A DNA stretch of 64,000 nucleotides, from positions 74,501 to 138,500 of the forward strand of contig NZ_CP144906.1 of the NCBI RefSeq assembly GCF_036699995.1, read 5' to 3'. The stretch's first letter is position 1. Every line of letters starts with the position of its first letter. The notes under the pieces were generated by a model. The model was not told the DNA's origin. It saw nothing but the letters and a program-made list of their open reading frames with translations, and made no database searches. Made by a program: the position numbers and the translations under genes. The stretch is from Clostridium beijerinckii (GTDB taxonomy: Bacteria > Bacillota > Clostridia > Clostridiales > Clostridiaceae). This document shows, piece by piece, positions 38,397-46,634 of the stretch.

Positions 38397-38450
38397 TACC
38401 AAAATATAGTTAGGTATCTATTAATGATTTAGCTATTTAATAATGAAAGT

Positions 38451-38498
38451 TAGGACTACTTTGAAATATCTCTGATTATTCAAAGTAGTCCTATTTTT
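38451..38498 (+). terminator. Terminator of the prsA-like gene
   Basis: TAGGACTACTTTGAA (38451-38465) pairs perfectly with TTCAAAGTAGTCCTA (38479-38493), followed by TTTTTG. Confidence 0.9.
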
Positions 38499-38651
38499 GT
38501 TTCTACTATATGTATCACATTGAAATAACAGCATTTATATTAACAAAAAAATAATTAATATAAAATTTGTCTATAAGTGTATAAAATTTCTAGAAATTCA
38601 AATAATAATAGTGCAACCAATTAATAGAGTTCAAAGGAGGTTATATAACCA

Positions 38652-39200
38652 ATGAAGGCAACAGGAATTGTTAGAAGAATTGATGATTTAGGAAGAGTAG
38701 TAATACCAAAGGAAATAAGGAGAACTTTAAGAATAAGAGAAGGGGATCCTTTAGAAATTTTTACTGATAGAGATGGTGGAGTAATTTTAAAAAAATATTC
38801 GCCAATTGAAGAACTTACTAACTTTTCAAAAGAATATTGTGAAAGCTTGCAACAAGTTATAGGTCATGTAGTACTAATAGCTGATAAAGATGCATTTGTT
38901 TCAGTAAGCGGAGCACCAAAAAAAGACTATATAGAAAGAAAAGTAAGCAGTGAGCTAGAAAAGATAATGGACGGAAGAAAAACTGTATTATTAAATAAAG
39001 CTGATAACGCAGTAATACCATTACATAATGATGACGATGAAACAGAGTATACTAGTCAAGTTATATCACCAATCATAGCTGAAGGTGATGAAATAGGAGC
39101 TGTAATTATTCTTTCAAAAGAAGATGGAGAGCTTGGTGAAGTTGAAACAAAACTAGTTGAGACAGCAGCAGCATTCTTAGGCAAACAAATGGAGCAATAA
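38652..39200 (+). CDS. spoVT: Stage V sporulation regulator SpoVT (AbrB family)
   Basis: A forespore transcription factor acting on sigma-G genes in Bacillus. The 182-residue protein has an N-terminal AbrB swapped-hairpin DNA-binding domain (MKATGIVRRIDDLGRVVIPKEIRRTLRIREGDPLEIF, about 1-50) and a C-terminal GAF-like domain (about 56-178: YCESLQQVIGHVVLIAD, GAVIILSKEDGE). The length separates it from AbrB (about 95). AAAGGAGG precedes ATG. spoVB follows at 95 bp, separated by a hairpin. Confidence 0.96.
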   Translation: MKATGIVRRIDDLGRVVIPKEIRRTLRIREGDPLEIFTDRDGGVILKKYSPIEELTNFSKEYCESLQQVIGHVVLIADKDAFVSVSGAPKKDYIERKVSSELEKIMDGRKTVLLNKADNAVIPLHNDDDETEYTSQVISPIIAEGDEIGAVIILSKEDGELGEVETKLVETAAAFLGKQMEQ

Positions 39201-39240
39201 TACTTATAAATAACCACATTATGAAAATAAAAGGAATAAT

Positions 39241-39290
39241 ACCTCCAAACTTACAATAATAATTAATTAGTAACATGTAAGTTTGGAGGT
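39241..39290 (+). promoter_or_regulatory. 15-bp hairpin whose 3' arm contains the spoVB ribosome-binding site
   Basis: ACCTCCAAACTTACA (39241-39255) pairs perfectly with TGTAAGTTTGGAGGT (39276-39290) around a 20-base loop. The right arm carries GGAGG (39285-39289), six bases before the spoVB ATG at 39296. A transcript from spoVT into spoVB would hide the site. GTTTT follows, so weak termination is also possible. Confidence 0.75.
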
Positions 39291-39295
39291 GTTTT

Positions 39296-40831
39296 ATGAA
39301 AAAACAATCCCTAATAAGAGGGAGCATAATTCTTGGAGTTGCAGGAATATTAACAAGATTTTTAGGTCTATTCTTTAGATGGCCACTAATAATGTTAATT
39401 GGAGATGAGGGAATTGGATATTATCAAATGTCATACCCGTTGTATATGTTTTTTATAGCTATGGCTTCTGGAGTTCCAGTTGCAATTTCTAAGATGATAT
39501 CAGAAAAGAATGCAACAAATGATATATATGGAAGCTTTGAAGTAATGAAAGAATCTGCTATTTTAATGACAATAATAGGGACAGGCACAACTTTAGCATT
39601 ATTCTTTTTTGCAAAACCAATAGTATCATTTTTGAAGTGGGATTCAAAAGCGTATTACTCATTAATCGGAATATCATTTGCACCAATTGTAATATCCTTT
39701 GTAACTATATTTAGAGGATTCTTTCAAGGGCTGCAAAATATGACTCCGTCAGCTATATCACAGATAATAGAGCAGATTGGTAGAGTCATATTCGGTGTTG
39801 GACTTGCTGTATTTTTACTACCTAGAGGCATAGAGTACTCAGCAGGCGGTGCAGCATTTGGAGCAACTGCAGGAGCTGTTCTTGGAGGAGCTTATTTATA
39901 CTCGAATTATAAAAGAGTAAAGAAACGTTATGCCATTAAAAGAATAAAAAGTAATCCAGAAATATTAAATACTATATTAAAGATTGCAATACCAATATCA
40001 TTAGGTACTACAGTATCAAGCATCATGAATTTAATAGATTCCATTTTAGTACCACAAAAACTATTAGATGCAGGATTTACAAATGTACAATCAACTGTAT
40101 TGTATGCGCAATTAACAGGGAAAGCGTCTGTAATTGTAAATATTCCATTAACTCTTTCTATGGCTATTTGTACATCTCTAATTCCTATCATAGCTGAGAA
40201 TTTTATACTTAAGAAACAGAAGGAACTAAAAAGTAAAATAGATGCATCTATGAAAATGGCATCAGTAATTGCTATTCCGTGTACTTTTGGGTTATTCTTT
40301 TTAGCTGAACCAGTAATGAAGTTTATATTTCCTGGTAGGTTTGAAGGAATAGAGATATTAAAATATTTATCATTAACAATTCCTTTTATAATAATTACTC
40401 AAACAACAACAGCAATACTACAAGGAACAGGGCATTATATAAAACCTGTTATTAACCTCTTGATTGGATGTTTGATTAAAATTGTATTAACATGGGTATT
40501 AGTTCCTATGCAAATGTTTAACATATATGGTGCTGTTTTGGCGAGCTTTGGAGCTTATTTAACAGTAAGTATTTTAAATATAATGATGATGAAATTTACA
40601 CTAAGAGTAAGACTTAACTTATACGAAATATTAATAAAACCTTGCTATGCATCGAGTATTATGATGTTAATTGTATTAATAAGTTATAATATTTTATATA
40701 AGAATACAATTAGTAATGGAATATCTTGCTTGACATCTATATTTTTGGGTATGATAGTATATATTATAATGATAATTGTATTTAAGGTATTTAATGTTGA
40801 AGAAATAAGAGATAGATTTAAAAGAAAGTAA
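39296..40831 (+). CDS. spoVB: Stage V sporulation protein B, MOP-family flippase
   Basis: An oligosaccharide-lipid flippase family membrane protein needed for spore cortex synthesis in Bacillus; close relatives (MurJ-like) flip lipid II. The 511-residue protein has about 14 membrane helices and opens SLIRGSIILGVAGILTRFLGLFFRWPLIMLIGDEGIGYYQMSYPLY in the family pattern, with FRGFFQGLQNMTPSAISQIIEQ following. Position after spoVT and before mazG matches the conserved Firmicute order and supports SpoVB over other flippases. Its ribosome site lies inside a hairpin. Confidence 0.93.
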   Translation: MKKQSLIRGSIILGVAGILTRFLGLFFRWPLIMLIGDEGIGYYQMSYPLYMFFIAMASGVPVAISKMISEKNATNDIYGSFEVMKESAILMTIIGTGTTLALFFFAKPIVSFLKWDSKAYYSLIGISFAPIVISFVTIFRGFFQGLQNMTPSAISQIIEQIGRVIFGVGLAVFLLPRGIEYSAGGAAFGATAGAVLGGAYLYSNYKRVKKRYAIKRIKSNPEILNTILKIAIPISLGTTVSSIMNLIDSILVPQKLLDAGFTNVQSTVLYAQLTGKASVIVNIPLTLSMAICTSLIPIIAENFILKKQKELKSKIDASMKMASVIAIPCTFGLFFLAEPVMKFIFPGRFEGIEILKYLSLTIPFIIITQTTTAILQGTGHYIKPVINLLIGCLIKIVLTWVLVPMQMFNIYGAVLASFGAYLTVSILNIMMMKFTLRVRLNLYEILIKPCYASSIMMLIVLISYNILYKNTISNGISCLTSIFLGMIVYIIMIIVFKVFNVEEIRDRFKRK

Positions 40832-40848
40832 AAAGGAGAGAAATTCTA

Positions 40849-42300
40849 ATGATTAAGATAGTGGGATTAGGACCAGGAAGTAAGGATGCATTGACAATAG
40901 GAACAATAAATGAGCTCGAAGCAAGCAAACATATATTTCTAAGAACAGAAAAGCATCCAACAGTAGATTACCTGAAGGAAAAAAATATCGTATTTGATAC
41001 TTATGATAATATTTATGATAGTACAGATAATTTTGATGAAGTATACTTAAATATCGCAAAAGACATAATTAATAAACATAAGAATATGACTGATTTAATT
41101 TATGCAGTTCCAGGCCATCCACTGGTTGCAGAAAAATCAGTATTTAACTTAATAGAACTATGTAAAGAAAATGGAATAGAATATAAAGTTATACCAGCAG
41201 TAAGTTTTATCGATGCAATGATTGAAAGCCTTAAGATTGATCCTATAGAGGGGCTAAAGGTTATAGACTCTTTTGATATAAATAATCAAATTTTAGACAA
41301 AAGAATAGGAACAATTGTTACTCAGGTATACAATCAATTGATAGCATCAGAAGTTAAATTAAGATTGCTAGAATGCTATAATGATGAAACAGAGATTTAT
41401 TATGTAAGAGCAGCCGGAATAGAAGGACAGGAAAGCATAAGAAAGATACCTTTATTTGAACTGGATATGCAGGAAGACATAGATTATTTAACATCTATTT
41501 ATATACCAAAGGATTTTAAAAATAAAAAAGACTTTAATGATTTTTTAGATATAATAGAAGTTTTGAGAGGTGAAGATGGATGTCCGTGGGATAGAGAACA
41601 AACCCATAAGTCTCTTAAGAAAGCTTTAATAGAAGAAAGCTATGAGGTAATAGATGCGATAGATCAAGAAGATGATAATTCGTTAATCGAAGAATTAGGA
41701 GATGTACTTCTTCAAGTTGTTTTTCATGCATCTATTGGAAAAGAGGATGGATATTTCGATATAGGAGATGTTATAGAAGGAATTTGTAATAAAATGATAA
41801 GTAGGCATCCTCATGTGTTTAAAGATGCTGATGGATTGAATTCCTCGGAAGATGTACTAATAAAGTGGGATGAGTTGAAGAAAAAGGAAAAGGGATATAA
41901 TAGTGTTGTGGACGAAATGAAAGGTATAACAAAAGGGTTACCTGCACTTTTAAGAGCACATAAGATCCAAGAAAAAGCAAGTAAGGTTGGATTTGACTTT
42001 GAAAATATAGATTTTGCTGTAAGTAAGGTAAAAGAAGAGTTAAAAGAAGTAATTGATGTATATAATACAGAAAATGTGGAGAAAATAGAAGAAGAAGTCG
42101 GAGATTTAATATTTTCATGTGTAAATATTGCAAGGTTTCTGAAAGTAGATGAGGAAATAGCATTAAATTGTACTATAGACAAGTTTATAAAAAGATTTCA
42201 GTATATTGAAAGAGCAGCTAAAGATAAGAATATTGAATTAACAAGTATGACTTTAGATGAAATGAATGAACTATGGGAAATTTCGAAAAATTTAGGTTGA
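40849..42300 (+). CDS. mazG: YabN-type fusion: tetrapyrrole-methylase-like domain plus MazG NTP pyrophosphohydrolase
   Basis: The 483-residue protein fuses two domains, as in Bacillus YabN. The N-terminal half (1-220) resembles SAM-dependent tetrapyrrole methylases (IKIVGLGPGSKDALTIG, YAVPGHPLVAEKS). The C-terminal half (225-483) is MazG: LRGEDGCPWDREQTHKSLKKALIEESYEVIDAI, ELGDVLLQVVFHA, and a second EEEVGDLIFSCVNIAR, giving the EExxE/ExxD metal sites. It likely removes aberrant NTPs; the first domain's function is unproven. ATG follows AAGGAGAG. Confidence 0.95.
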   Translation: MIKIVGLGPGSKDALTIGTINELEASKHIFLRTEKHPTVDYLKEKNIVFDTYDNIYDSTDNFDEVYLNIAKDIINKHKNMTDLIYAVPGHPLVAEKSVFNLIELCKENGIEYKVIPAVSFIDAMIESLKIDPIEGLKVIDSFDINNQILDKRIGTIVTQVYNQLIASEVKLRLLECYNDETEIYYVRAAGIEGQESIRKIPLFELDMQEDIDYLTSIYIPKDFKNKKDFNDFLDIIEVLRGEDGCPWDREQTHKSLKKALIEESYEVIDAIDQEDDNSLIEELGDVLLQVVFHASIGKEDGYFDIGDVIEGICNKMISRHPHVFKDADGLNSSEDVLIKWDELKKKEKGYNSVVDEMKGITKGLPALLRAHKIQEKASKVGFDFENIDFAVSKVKEELKEVIDVYNTENVEKIEEEVGDLIFSCVNIARFLKVDEEIALNCTIDKFIKRFQYIERAAKDKNIELTSMTLDEMNELWEISKNLG

Positions 42301-42520
42301 TAGGTAATTTAAATAAAGGAATTTTCTAGTTTATGAAGAATAATAATTTTATAAAGAACTACTTTGTAACGATTTATTGGATTATTTAGTTATATATAGG
42401 AAAAGAAAGCGTTTTTCTATAGACGGGTAGCTGAAGAGGTTATATAATAAAGAAGTGCAATTTAGTACATAAAGAAAACAGTTAGAAAATATGTAACTGG
42501 ATTTTAAGGAGGATGTTATT

Positions 42521-42796
42521 GTGAATAAAGCAGAATTAATTACTAGTATGGCGGAAAAAAGTAAATTAACAAAAAAAGATGCAGAATTAGCATTAAAAGC
42601 TTTAATTGAAAGTGTTGAGGAAGCACTAGAAAAAGGAGAAAAGGTTCAATTAGTTGGATTTGGAACTTTTGAAACTAGAGAAAGAGCAGCTAGAGAAGGA
42701 AGAAATCCTAGAACTAAAGAAGTTATAAACATTCCTGCAACAACAGTTCCAGTATTTAAAGCAGGTAAGGAATTCAAAGATAAAGTTAACAAGTAA
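42521..42796 (+). CDS. hup: DNA-binding protein HU
   Basis: The main histone-like nucleoid protein. The 91-residue product is standard: NKAELITSMAEKSKLTKKDAELALKAL, VQLVGFGTFETRERAAREGRNPRT (with the DNA-intercalating arm) and FKAGKEFKDKVN. GTG start at 42521 follows AAGGAGG. A terminator separates it from rqcP, but its T-run reaches the rqcP ribosome site, so read-through could feed rqcP. Confidence 0.97.
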   Translation: MNKAELITSMAEKSKLTKKDAELALKALIESVEEALEKGEKVQLVGFGTFETRERAAREGRNPRTKEVINIPATTVPVFKAGKEFKDKVNK

Positions 42797-42824
42797 TAAA
42801 ATACAAGTTAGACAGAGTAAATAT

Positions 42825-42850
42825 GAACCCGAGTTTTCTCGGGTTCTTTT
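42825..42850 (+). terminator. Terminator between hup and rqcP
   Basis: GAACCCGAG and CTCGGGTTC pair perfectly around TTTT, followed by TTTT. The rqcP ribosome site starts five bases later. Confidence 0.9.
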
Positions 42851-42866
42851 GAATGGAGGAGAAATT

Positions 42867-43127
42867 GTGAGGCTAGATAAATATTTAAAGGTATCGCGTA
42901 TTATAAAAAGAAGAACTGTAGCGAAAGAAATATGTGAGAGTGGTCGTATATTAATAAACGGGAAAGTAGCAAAGCCTTCTACAAAAATAAAAGAAGGAGA
43001 TATAATTGAAATAACTTTTGCTAATAAAGTATTAAAAGCAGAAATTGCTAGTATAGCAGAACATGTGAGAAAGGAAGAAGCAAAAGAAATGTATATTATC
43101 CTTGAGGGTGAGGAAGATAAAGAGTAG
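42867..43127 (+). CDS. rqcP: S4-domain ribosome quality control protein RqcP (YabO)
   Basis: RqcP works with RqcH on stalled 50S subunits in C-terminal Ala tailing of nascent chains. The protein is 86 residues from GTG 42867, preceded by GGAGGAG; the frame is open six codons further, across that site. The S4 domain begins RLDKYLKVSRIIKRRTVAKEICESGRILINGKVAKPSTKIKEGDIIEI, matching YabO/Hsp15-like proteins closely. In Firmicutes it lies, as here, between hup/mazG and yabP/yabQ. Confidence 0.94.
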   Translation: MRLDKYLKVSRIIKRRTVAKEICESGRILINGKVAKPSTKIKEGDIIEITFANKVLKAEIASIAEHVRKEEAKEMYIILEGEEDKE

Positions 43128-43342
43128 AAACTGTATAGTTTATCTACTCTTTATCTATATATATGGGTATTGAACAAGAATGATTTATGTTAAGTAAAAT
43201 TATCATAAATAATAACACTTAATGGTTTCTAAGAAATAACTTGATATAAATTTTACTATACTTAACTTATTAAAGGTTCTAAATTCTAAAATACAAAATA
43301 TAAACATATATTGTATAAGAAAAATAAATGGAGGAATTTTTA

Positions 43343-43636
43343 ATGGAGAAAAGAGTGGAAAATAAAGTAGAAGATAATAAATCAAGTTTATCTCTAGAGA
43401 ATAGAAAAAAATTAACTTTAAGTGGTGTTATAGAGGTTATAAGTTTTGATGAGCAAAAAATAGATTTAACAACTAATCTAGGGAATTTAACTATTAAGGG
43501 AGAAGAGTTAAAAATGAACAAGTTGGATGTGCAAAATGGCGATGTTATAATTGCTGGAAGCATTGCATCTATGGTATATAATGGGAAGATATCTAAGAAA
43601 AGCAATGAAAGTATAATAAGCAGATTGTTTAAGTAG
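43343..43636 (+). CDS. yabP: Sporulation protein YabP
   Basis: A small mother-cell spore protein. ATG 43343 (97 residues) is preceded by GGAGG at 43331-43335; a frame-matching ATG at 43328 overlaps that site. Marks are NRKKLTLSGVIEVISFDEQKIDLTTNLGNLTIKGEELKMNKLDVQNGDVIIAG, typical of the YabP/YqfC family. yabQ follows at 9 bp. yabP-yabQ is sigma-E controlled in Bacillus; no clear sigma-E promoter was identified here. Confidence 0.93.
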   Translation: MEKRVENKVEDNKSSLSLENRKKLTLSGVIEVISFDEQKIDLTTNLGNLTIKGEELKMNKLDVQNGDVIIAGSIASMVYNGKISKKSNESIISRLFK

Positions 43637-43645
43637 GAATATAGT

Positions 43646-44038
43646 ATGCCTTTAGGATTGAATATGCAGATTAACCTTGTTGTATGCAGCTTAATTGGAG
43701 GTGTTATAACGGGAATATTGTTTGATATATATAGAGGAATAAGAGGATTAAACTCTATAAAAATATTAACAATAATAGAAGATATGCTATTTTGTGTACT
43801 TATTGCTTTGATTGTGTTTACCTTTTTATTATATACTAATTACGCATTTTTAACTCCCTATGTATATATTTTCATAATTATGGCCATTATATTATACTTC
43901 AAATTTATTAGTAAGTATTTTTATAACAGTGAGATGCTAATTGCAAAATTATCTTATAAGTTGATTAGAATTTTATTGAAAAATTTATTGTATCCATTAA
44001 AAATAATTGCATATAAAATTACAGATAAAAGGAAATGA
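43646..44038 (+). CDS. yabQ: Spore cortex biosynthesis protein YabQ
   Basis: A membrane protein needed for cortex formation in Bacillus. The 130-residue protein has three to four hydrophobic helices (about 7-25, 47-68, 70-90) and a basic tail. FDIYRGIRG after the first helix is the usual YabQ mark. ATG at 43646 follows AGGAATAT; a second ATG six codons in is possible. Nine bp behind yabP, so cotranscribed. Confidence 0.88.
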   Translation: MPLGLNMQINLVVCSLIGGVITGILFDIYRGIRGLNSIKILTIIEDMLFCVLIALIVFTFLLYTNYAFLTPYVYIFIIMAIILYFKFISKYFYNSEMLIAKLSYKLIRILLKNLLYPLKIIAYKITDKRK

Positions 44039-44115
44039 TAAAAAATTACTTGAATAATACTAATATAGTGTTTACAATAGACTTAAGAGAATTTGCAAAA
44101 TAGAGGTTCTTATAG

Positions 44116-44403
44116 ATGAAAACGAAGTTAATATTAAAGCGGACAATAATTACTGGATTTATTATTTTCTTTGCCTTTAGTTATATTAGGCAAAGTATAA
44201 CAATGAATAGAATTCAAAAGGAAATTGACAGTAAGCAAGTTCAGTTAAATGAAATTAATCAAAAAAACGAAAGACTTCAAGATGAAGTTGATAAAATTAA
44301 TTCAAATTCATCGGATTATCTTGAAAAATTAGCAAGGGAAAGACTTGGGATGATTAAGCCTGGTGAAAAAGTTGTTAATGGTGAGATAACAAATCAAAAT
44401 TAA
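44116..44403 (+). CDS. divIC: Septum formation initiator, DivIC/FtsB family
   Basis: A bitopic divisome protein partnering FtsL and DivIB. The 95-residue protein has a short basic cytoplasmic end, one membrane helix (about 10-28, TIITGFIIFFAFSYI), an extracellular coiled coil (about 33-68, IQKEIDSKQVQLNEINQKNERLQDEV) and the family motif LEKLARERLGMIKPGE. It sits between yabQ and yabR as in Bacillus. ATG follows GAGGTTCTTATAG. Confidence 0.93.
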   Translation: MKTKLILKRTIITGFIIFFAFSYIRQSITMNRIQKEIDSKQVQLNEINQKNERLQDEVDKINSNSSDYLEKLARERLGMIKPGEKVVNGEITNQN

Positions 44404-44552
44404 ATTTCAATTTATAGAAAAACTTATAAAACTCTGGTAATATTATAGTAGCTGAATAATTAAATTTGTATTCTAAATTAAAGAGCATCTGCACAGCAGA
44501 TTTGTTCTTATAAATTTATATATTTTTAAATTTAAGGAGGAGTCTTTTAAAC

Positions 44553-44963
44553 ATGACCTTAATGGCAGGAAACATAGTAGAGGGCACAGTGATAAACATC
44601 ACAAACTTTGGAGCTTTTATTGAAGTTGAAGGCAAAACTGGATTAGTTCATATTTCAGAAGTGGCAGATTCTTACGTAAAAGATATTAGAGAACATCTTA
44701 GCGAGCAAGATAAAGTGAAAGTGAAAGTTATCTCAATTGATGATAATGGTAAGATTAGTCTTTCAATAAAGCAAGCAAATGTTCAAAGAAAATCGGTTAA
44801 ACCAGCAGAGATTGACTGGAAAGCACCTGATAAGAAGAAAACTACTAATTCAGGAAATTTCGAAGATATTATGTCTAAGTTTCTAAAAGATAGCGAAGAA
44901 AGAATGCAAGATGTAAAGAAACATCAAGAATTTAAAAGTAAAGGTGGAAAAAAAGGCTACTAA
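44553..44963 (+). CDS. yabR: S1-domain RNA-binding protein YabR
   Basis: A 136-residue protein with one S1 OB-fold (about 5-75): IVEGTVINITNFGAFIEVEGKTGLVHISEVADSYVKDI and VKVISIDDNGKISLSIKQA. The C-terminal 60 residues are charged and linker-like, ending KSKGGKKGY. It is related to general stress protein 13; function in RNA or ribosome binding is inferred from the fold. ATG 44553 is 12 bases after AAGGAGG; an ATG three codons later is too far. The tRNA cluster follows. Confidence 0.93.
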   Translation: MTLMAGNIVEGTVINITNFGAFIEVEGKTGLVHISEVADSYVKDIREHLSEQDKVKVKVISIDDNGKISLSIKQANVQRKSVKPAEIDWKAPDKKKTTNSGNFEDIMSKFLKDSEERMQDVKKHQEFKSKGGKKGY

Positions 44964-45175
44964 AAATTTTTAAAATCTTTATTAGGAAAATAAATATAAA
45001 ATTTGCTTGATAAATTTCAAATGTAGAATAGATTTGTAGAGAAATTTTTATATTTGTTTACAGTTTATTCTGCATTATTAAGATTATAAATGGGTATTTA
45101 TAGTGATTAAAACGTGTAAATTACCGATTATTACAATTAAAAATTTAAATATTTAAGATTAATAAAAAAATATTG

Positions 45176-45204
45176 TTGACACTGAAAATAATATGTATTA
45201 TAAT
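45176..45204 (+). promoter_or_regulatory. Consensus sigma-A promoter of the tRNA cluster
   Basis: TTGACA (45176-45181), exactly 17 bp, TATAAT (45199-45204), 34 bases before the first tRNA. Confidence 0.9.
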
Positions 45205-45238
45205 TAGCCTTGTCGTTGGAAATTAGTTTATAAGATAT

Positions 45239-45327
45239 GCCGAAGTGGCGGAACTGGCAGACGCACAGGACTTAAAATCCTGCGGTGGTTAAACACCGTA
45301 CCGGTTCGATTCCGGTCTTCGGCACCA
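45239..45327 (+). tRNA. tRNA-Leu (TAA), copy 1
   Basis: 89 bases with encoded CCA. Acceptor GCCGAAG/CTTCGGC, anticodon loop CTTAAAA giving TAA, and the long variable arm CGGTG...CACCG of a class II tRNA. Confidence 0.97.
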
Positions 45328-45347
45328 TATATATGAAAAAATAATAT

Positions 45348-45423
<76 letters not shown>

Positions 45424-45430
45424 TTGATAT

Positions 45431-45507
45431 GGCGGAATAGCTCAGCTGGCTAGAGCACTCGGTTCATACCCGAGGTGTCGTAGGTTCAAGTCCTATTTCC
45501 GCTACCA
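45431..45507 (+). tRNA. Elongator tRNA-Met (CAT)
   Basis: 77 bases with CCA, loop TTCATAC, acceptor GGCGGAA/TTCCGCT. Sequence is elongator-Met-like rather than the Ile2 tRNA whose CAT is lysidine-modified. Confidence 0.9.
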
Positions 45508-45513
45508 ATATGT

Positions 45514-45602
45514 GCCGAAGTGGCGGAACTGGCAGACGCACAGGACTTAAAATCCTGCGGTGGTTAAACACCGTACCGGTTCGATTCCGGTCTTCGGCAC
45601 CA
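45514..45602 (+). tRNA. tRNA-Leu (TAA), copy 2
   Basis: Identical to copy 1 over 89 bases including CCA. Confidence 0.97.
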
Positions 45603-45623
45603 TATATATTAAAAGAATAATGT

Positions 45624-45699
<76 letters not shown>

Positions 45700-45769
45700 T
45701 AAAGTTTAGTAAGTTTTGTTATCAAAGCTTTAATTTATATGTCGTAAGCTTGTAGTATACAATGAATAT

Positions 45770-45858
45770 GCCGAAGTGGCGGAACTGGCAGACGCACAGG
45801 ACTTAAAATCCTGCGGTAGTTAAACACCGTACCGGTTCGATTCCGGTCTTCGGCACCA
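45770..45858 (+). tRNA. tRNA-Leu (TAA), copy 3
   Basis: As copies 1 and 2 except A at 45818, which changes the last variable-arm pair (CGGTA/CACCG) to an A-C mismatch. Core elements are intact. Confidence 0.96.
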
Positions 45859-45879
45859 TATATATGAAAAGAATAATAT

Positions 45880-45955
<76 letters not shown>

Positions 45956-45956
45956 T

Positions 45957-45986
45957 AAGACTTAAGCAATAGCTCAGGTCTTTTTT
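45957..45986 (+). terminator. Terminator of the Leu/Met tRNA cluster
   Basis: AAGACTTAAGC pairs with GCTCAGGTCTT (one mismatch, one G-U) followed by six T. Confidence 0.85.
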
Positions 45987-46567
45987 GTTTGGAAAATATT
46001 TATTATATGAAGTATAAGATAAAGGTATAATATTCTGAATAAATTCCTAGCCATTGAGAAGAAAACTTTAGCATCGATTTATAATGCTAAGAATGAGATA
46101 TTTAAAGTTTACTTTTCTAACATGGTGTTTAAATTAGTTATAGATAGAAGTTTAATATGAATGTAGATGACTACACTTATGTTAGGCTTTTTTTAGTGCT
46201 TAATATTTTGAGTACTGTAAGTTAACTTGTCATAAGATTGATTATTAAATGCGGATTTTAGTCACTTAAGCTAAGAAAATTCAAGAATAATTGCAAAAAA
46301 ACATTATTTTAAGGAGTAATTAAAAAGTGTATTCAGGATTTATGATTTTATGAAAAATATTTTATATATAAATTTCTAATAAAATAAGATTAACGACAAA
46401 TTAATTATAACGTTTTAAATTTGATAATTAGCCAGGTATCTTGATTTGTCTTAACTAAGTAAGATGTTAGATCAAAATGTAATAAAGAAAATAATCTATT
46501 AAATCATTAGATATTAGAGAAATTTAGATGAAGTTGTCCTACGAAAACTTTATACCATAAACACCTT
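45987..46567. other. Intergenic region between tRNA cluster and spoIIE
   Basis: About 580 bp with no supported gene. It contains a small inverted repeat (TTAGCAT...ATGCTAA near 46069-46091) and, near its end, GTTGTCCTA at 46533-46541, an imperfect Spo0A-box-like site. Confidence 0.5.
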
Positions 46568-46600
46568 ATGACATTTATCGTAATGTTATGATGCTATAAT
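46568..46600 (+). promoter_or_regulatory. Candidate Spo0A-dependent sigma-A promoter of spoIIE
   Basis: ATGACA (46568-46573, one change from TTGACA) and TATAAT (46595-46600) are 21 bp apart. That long spacing is typical of Spo0A-activated sigma-A promoters such as Bacillus spoIIE and spoIIG. Confidence 0.6.
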
Positions 46601-46634
46601 CAAATTACATTATTTGGAAATGAGGCGAGCTAAT

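Noticed and set aside
45431..45507. tRNA with CAT anticodon as the lysidine-modified tRNA-Ile2
   Set aside because: The acceptor stem and the TTCATAC loop match elongator tRNA-Met; Ile2 tRNAs have different acceptor and anticodon-stem sequences. tilS nearby acts on a tRNA outside the window.
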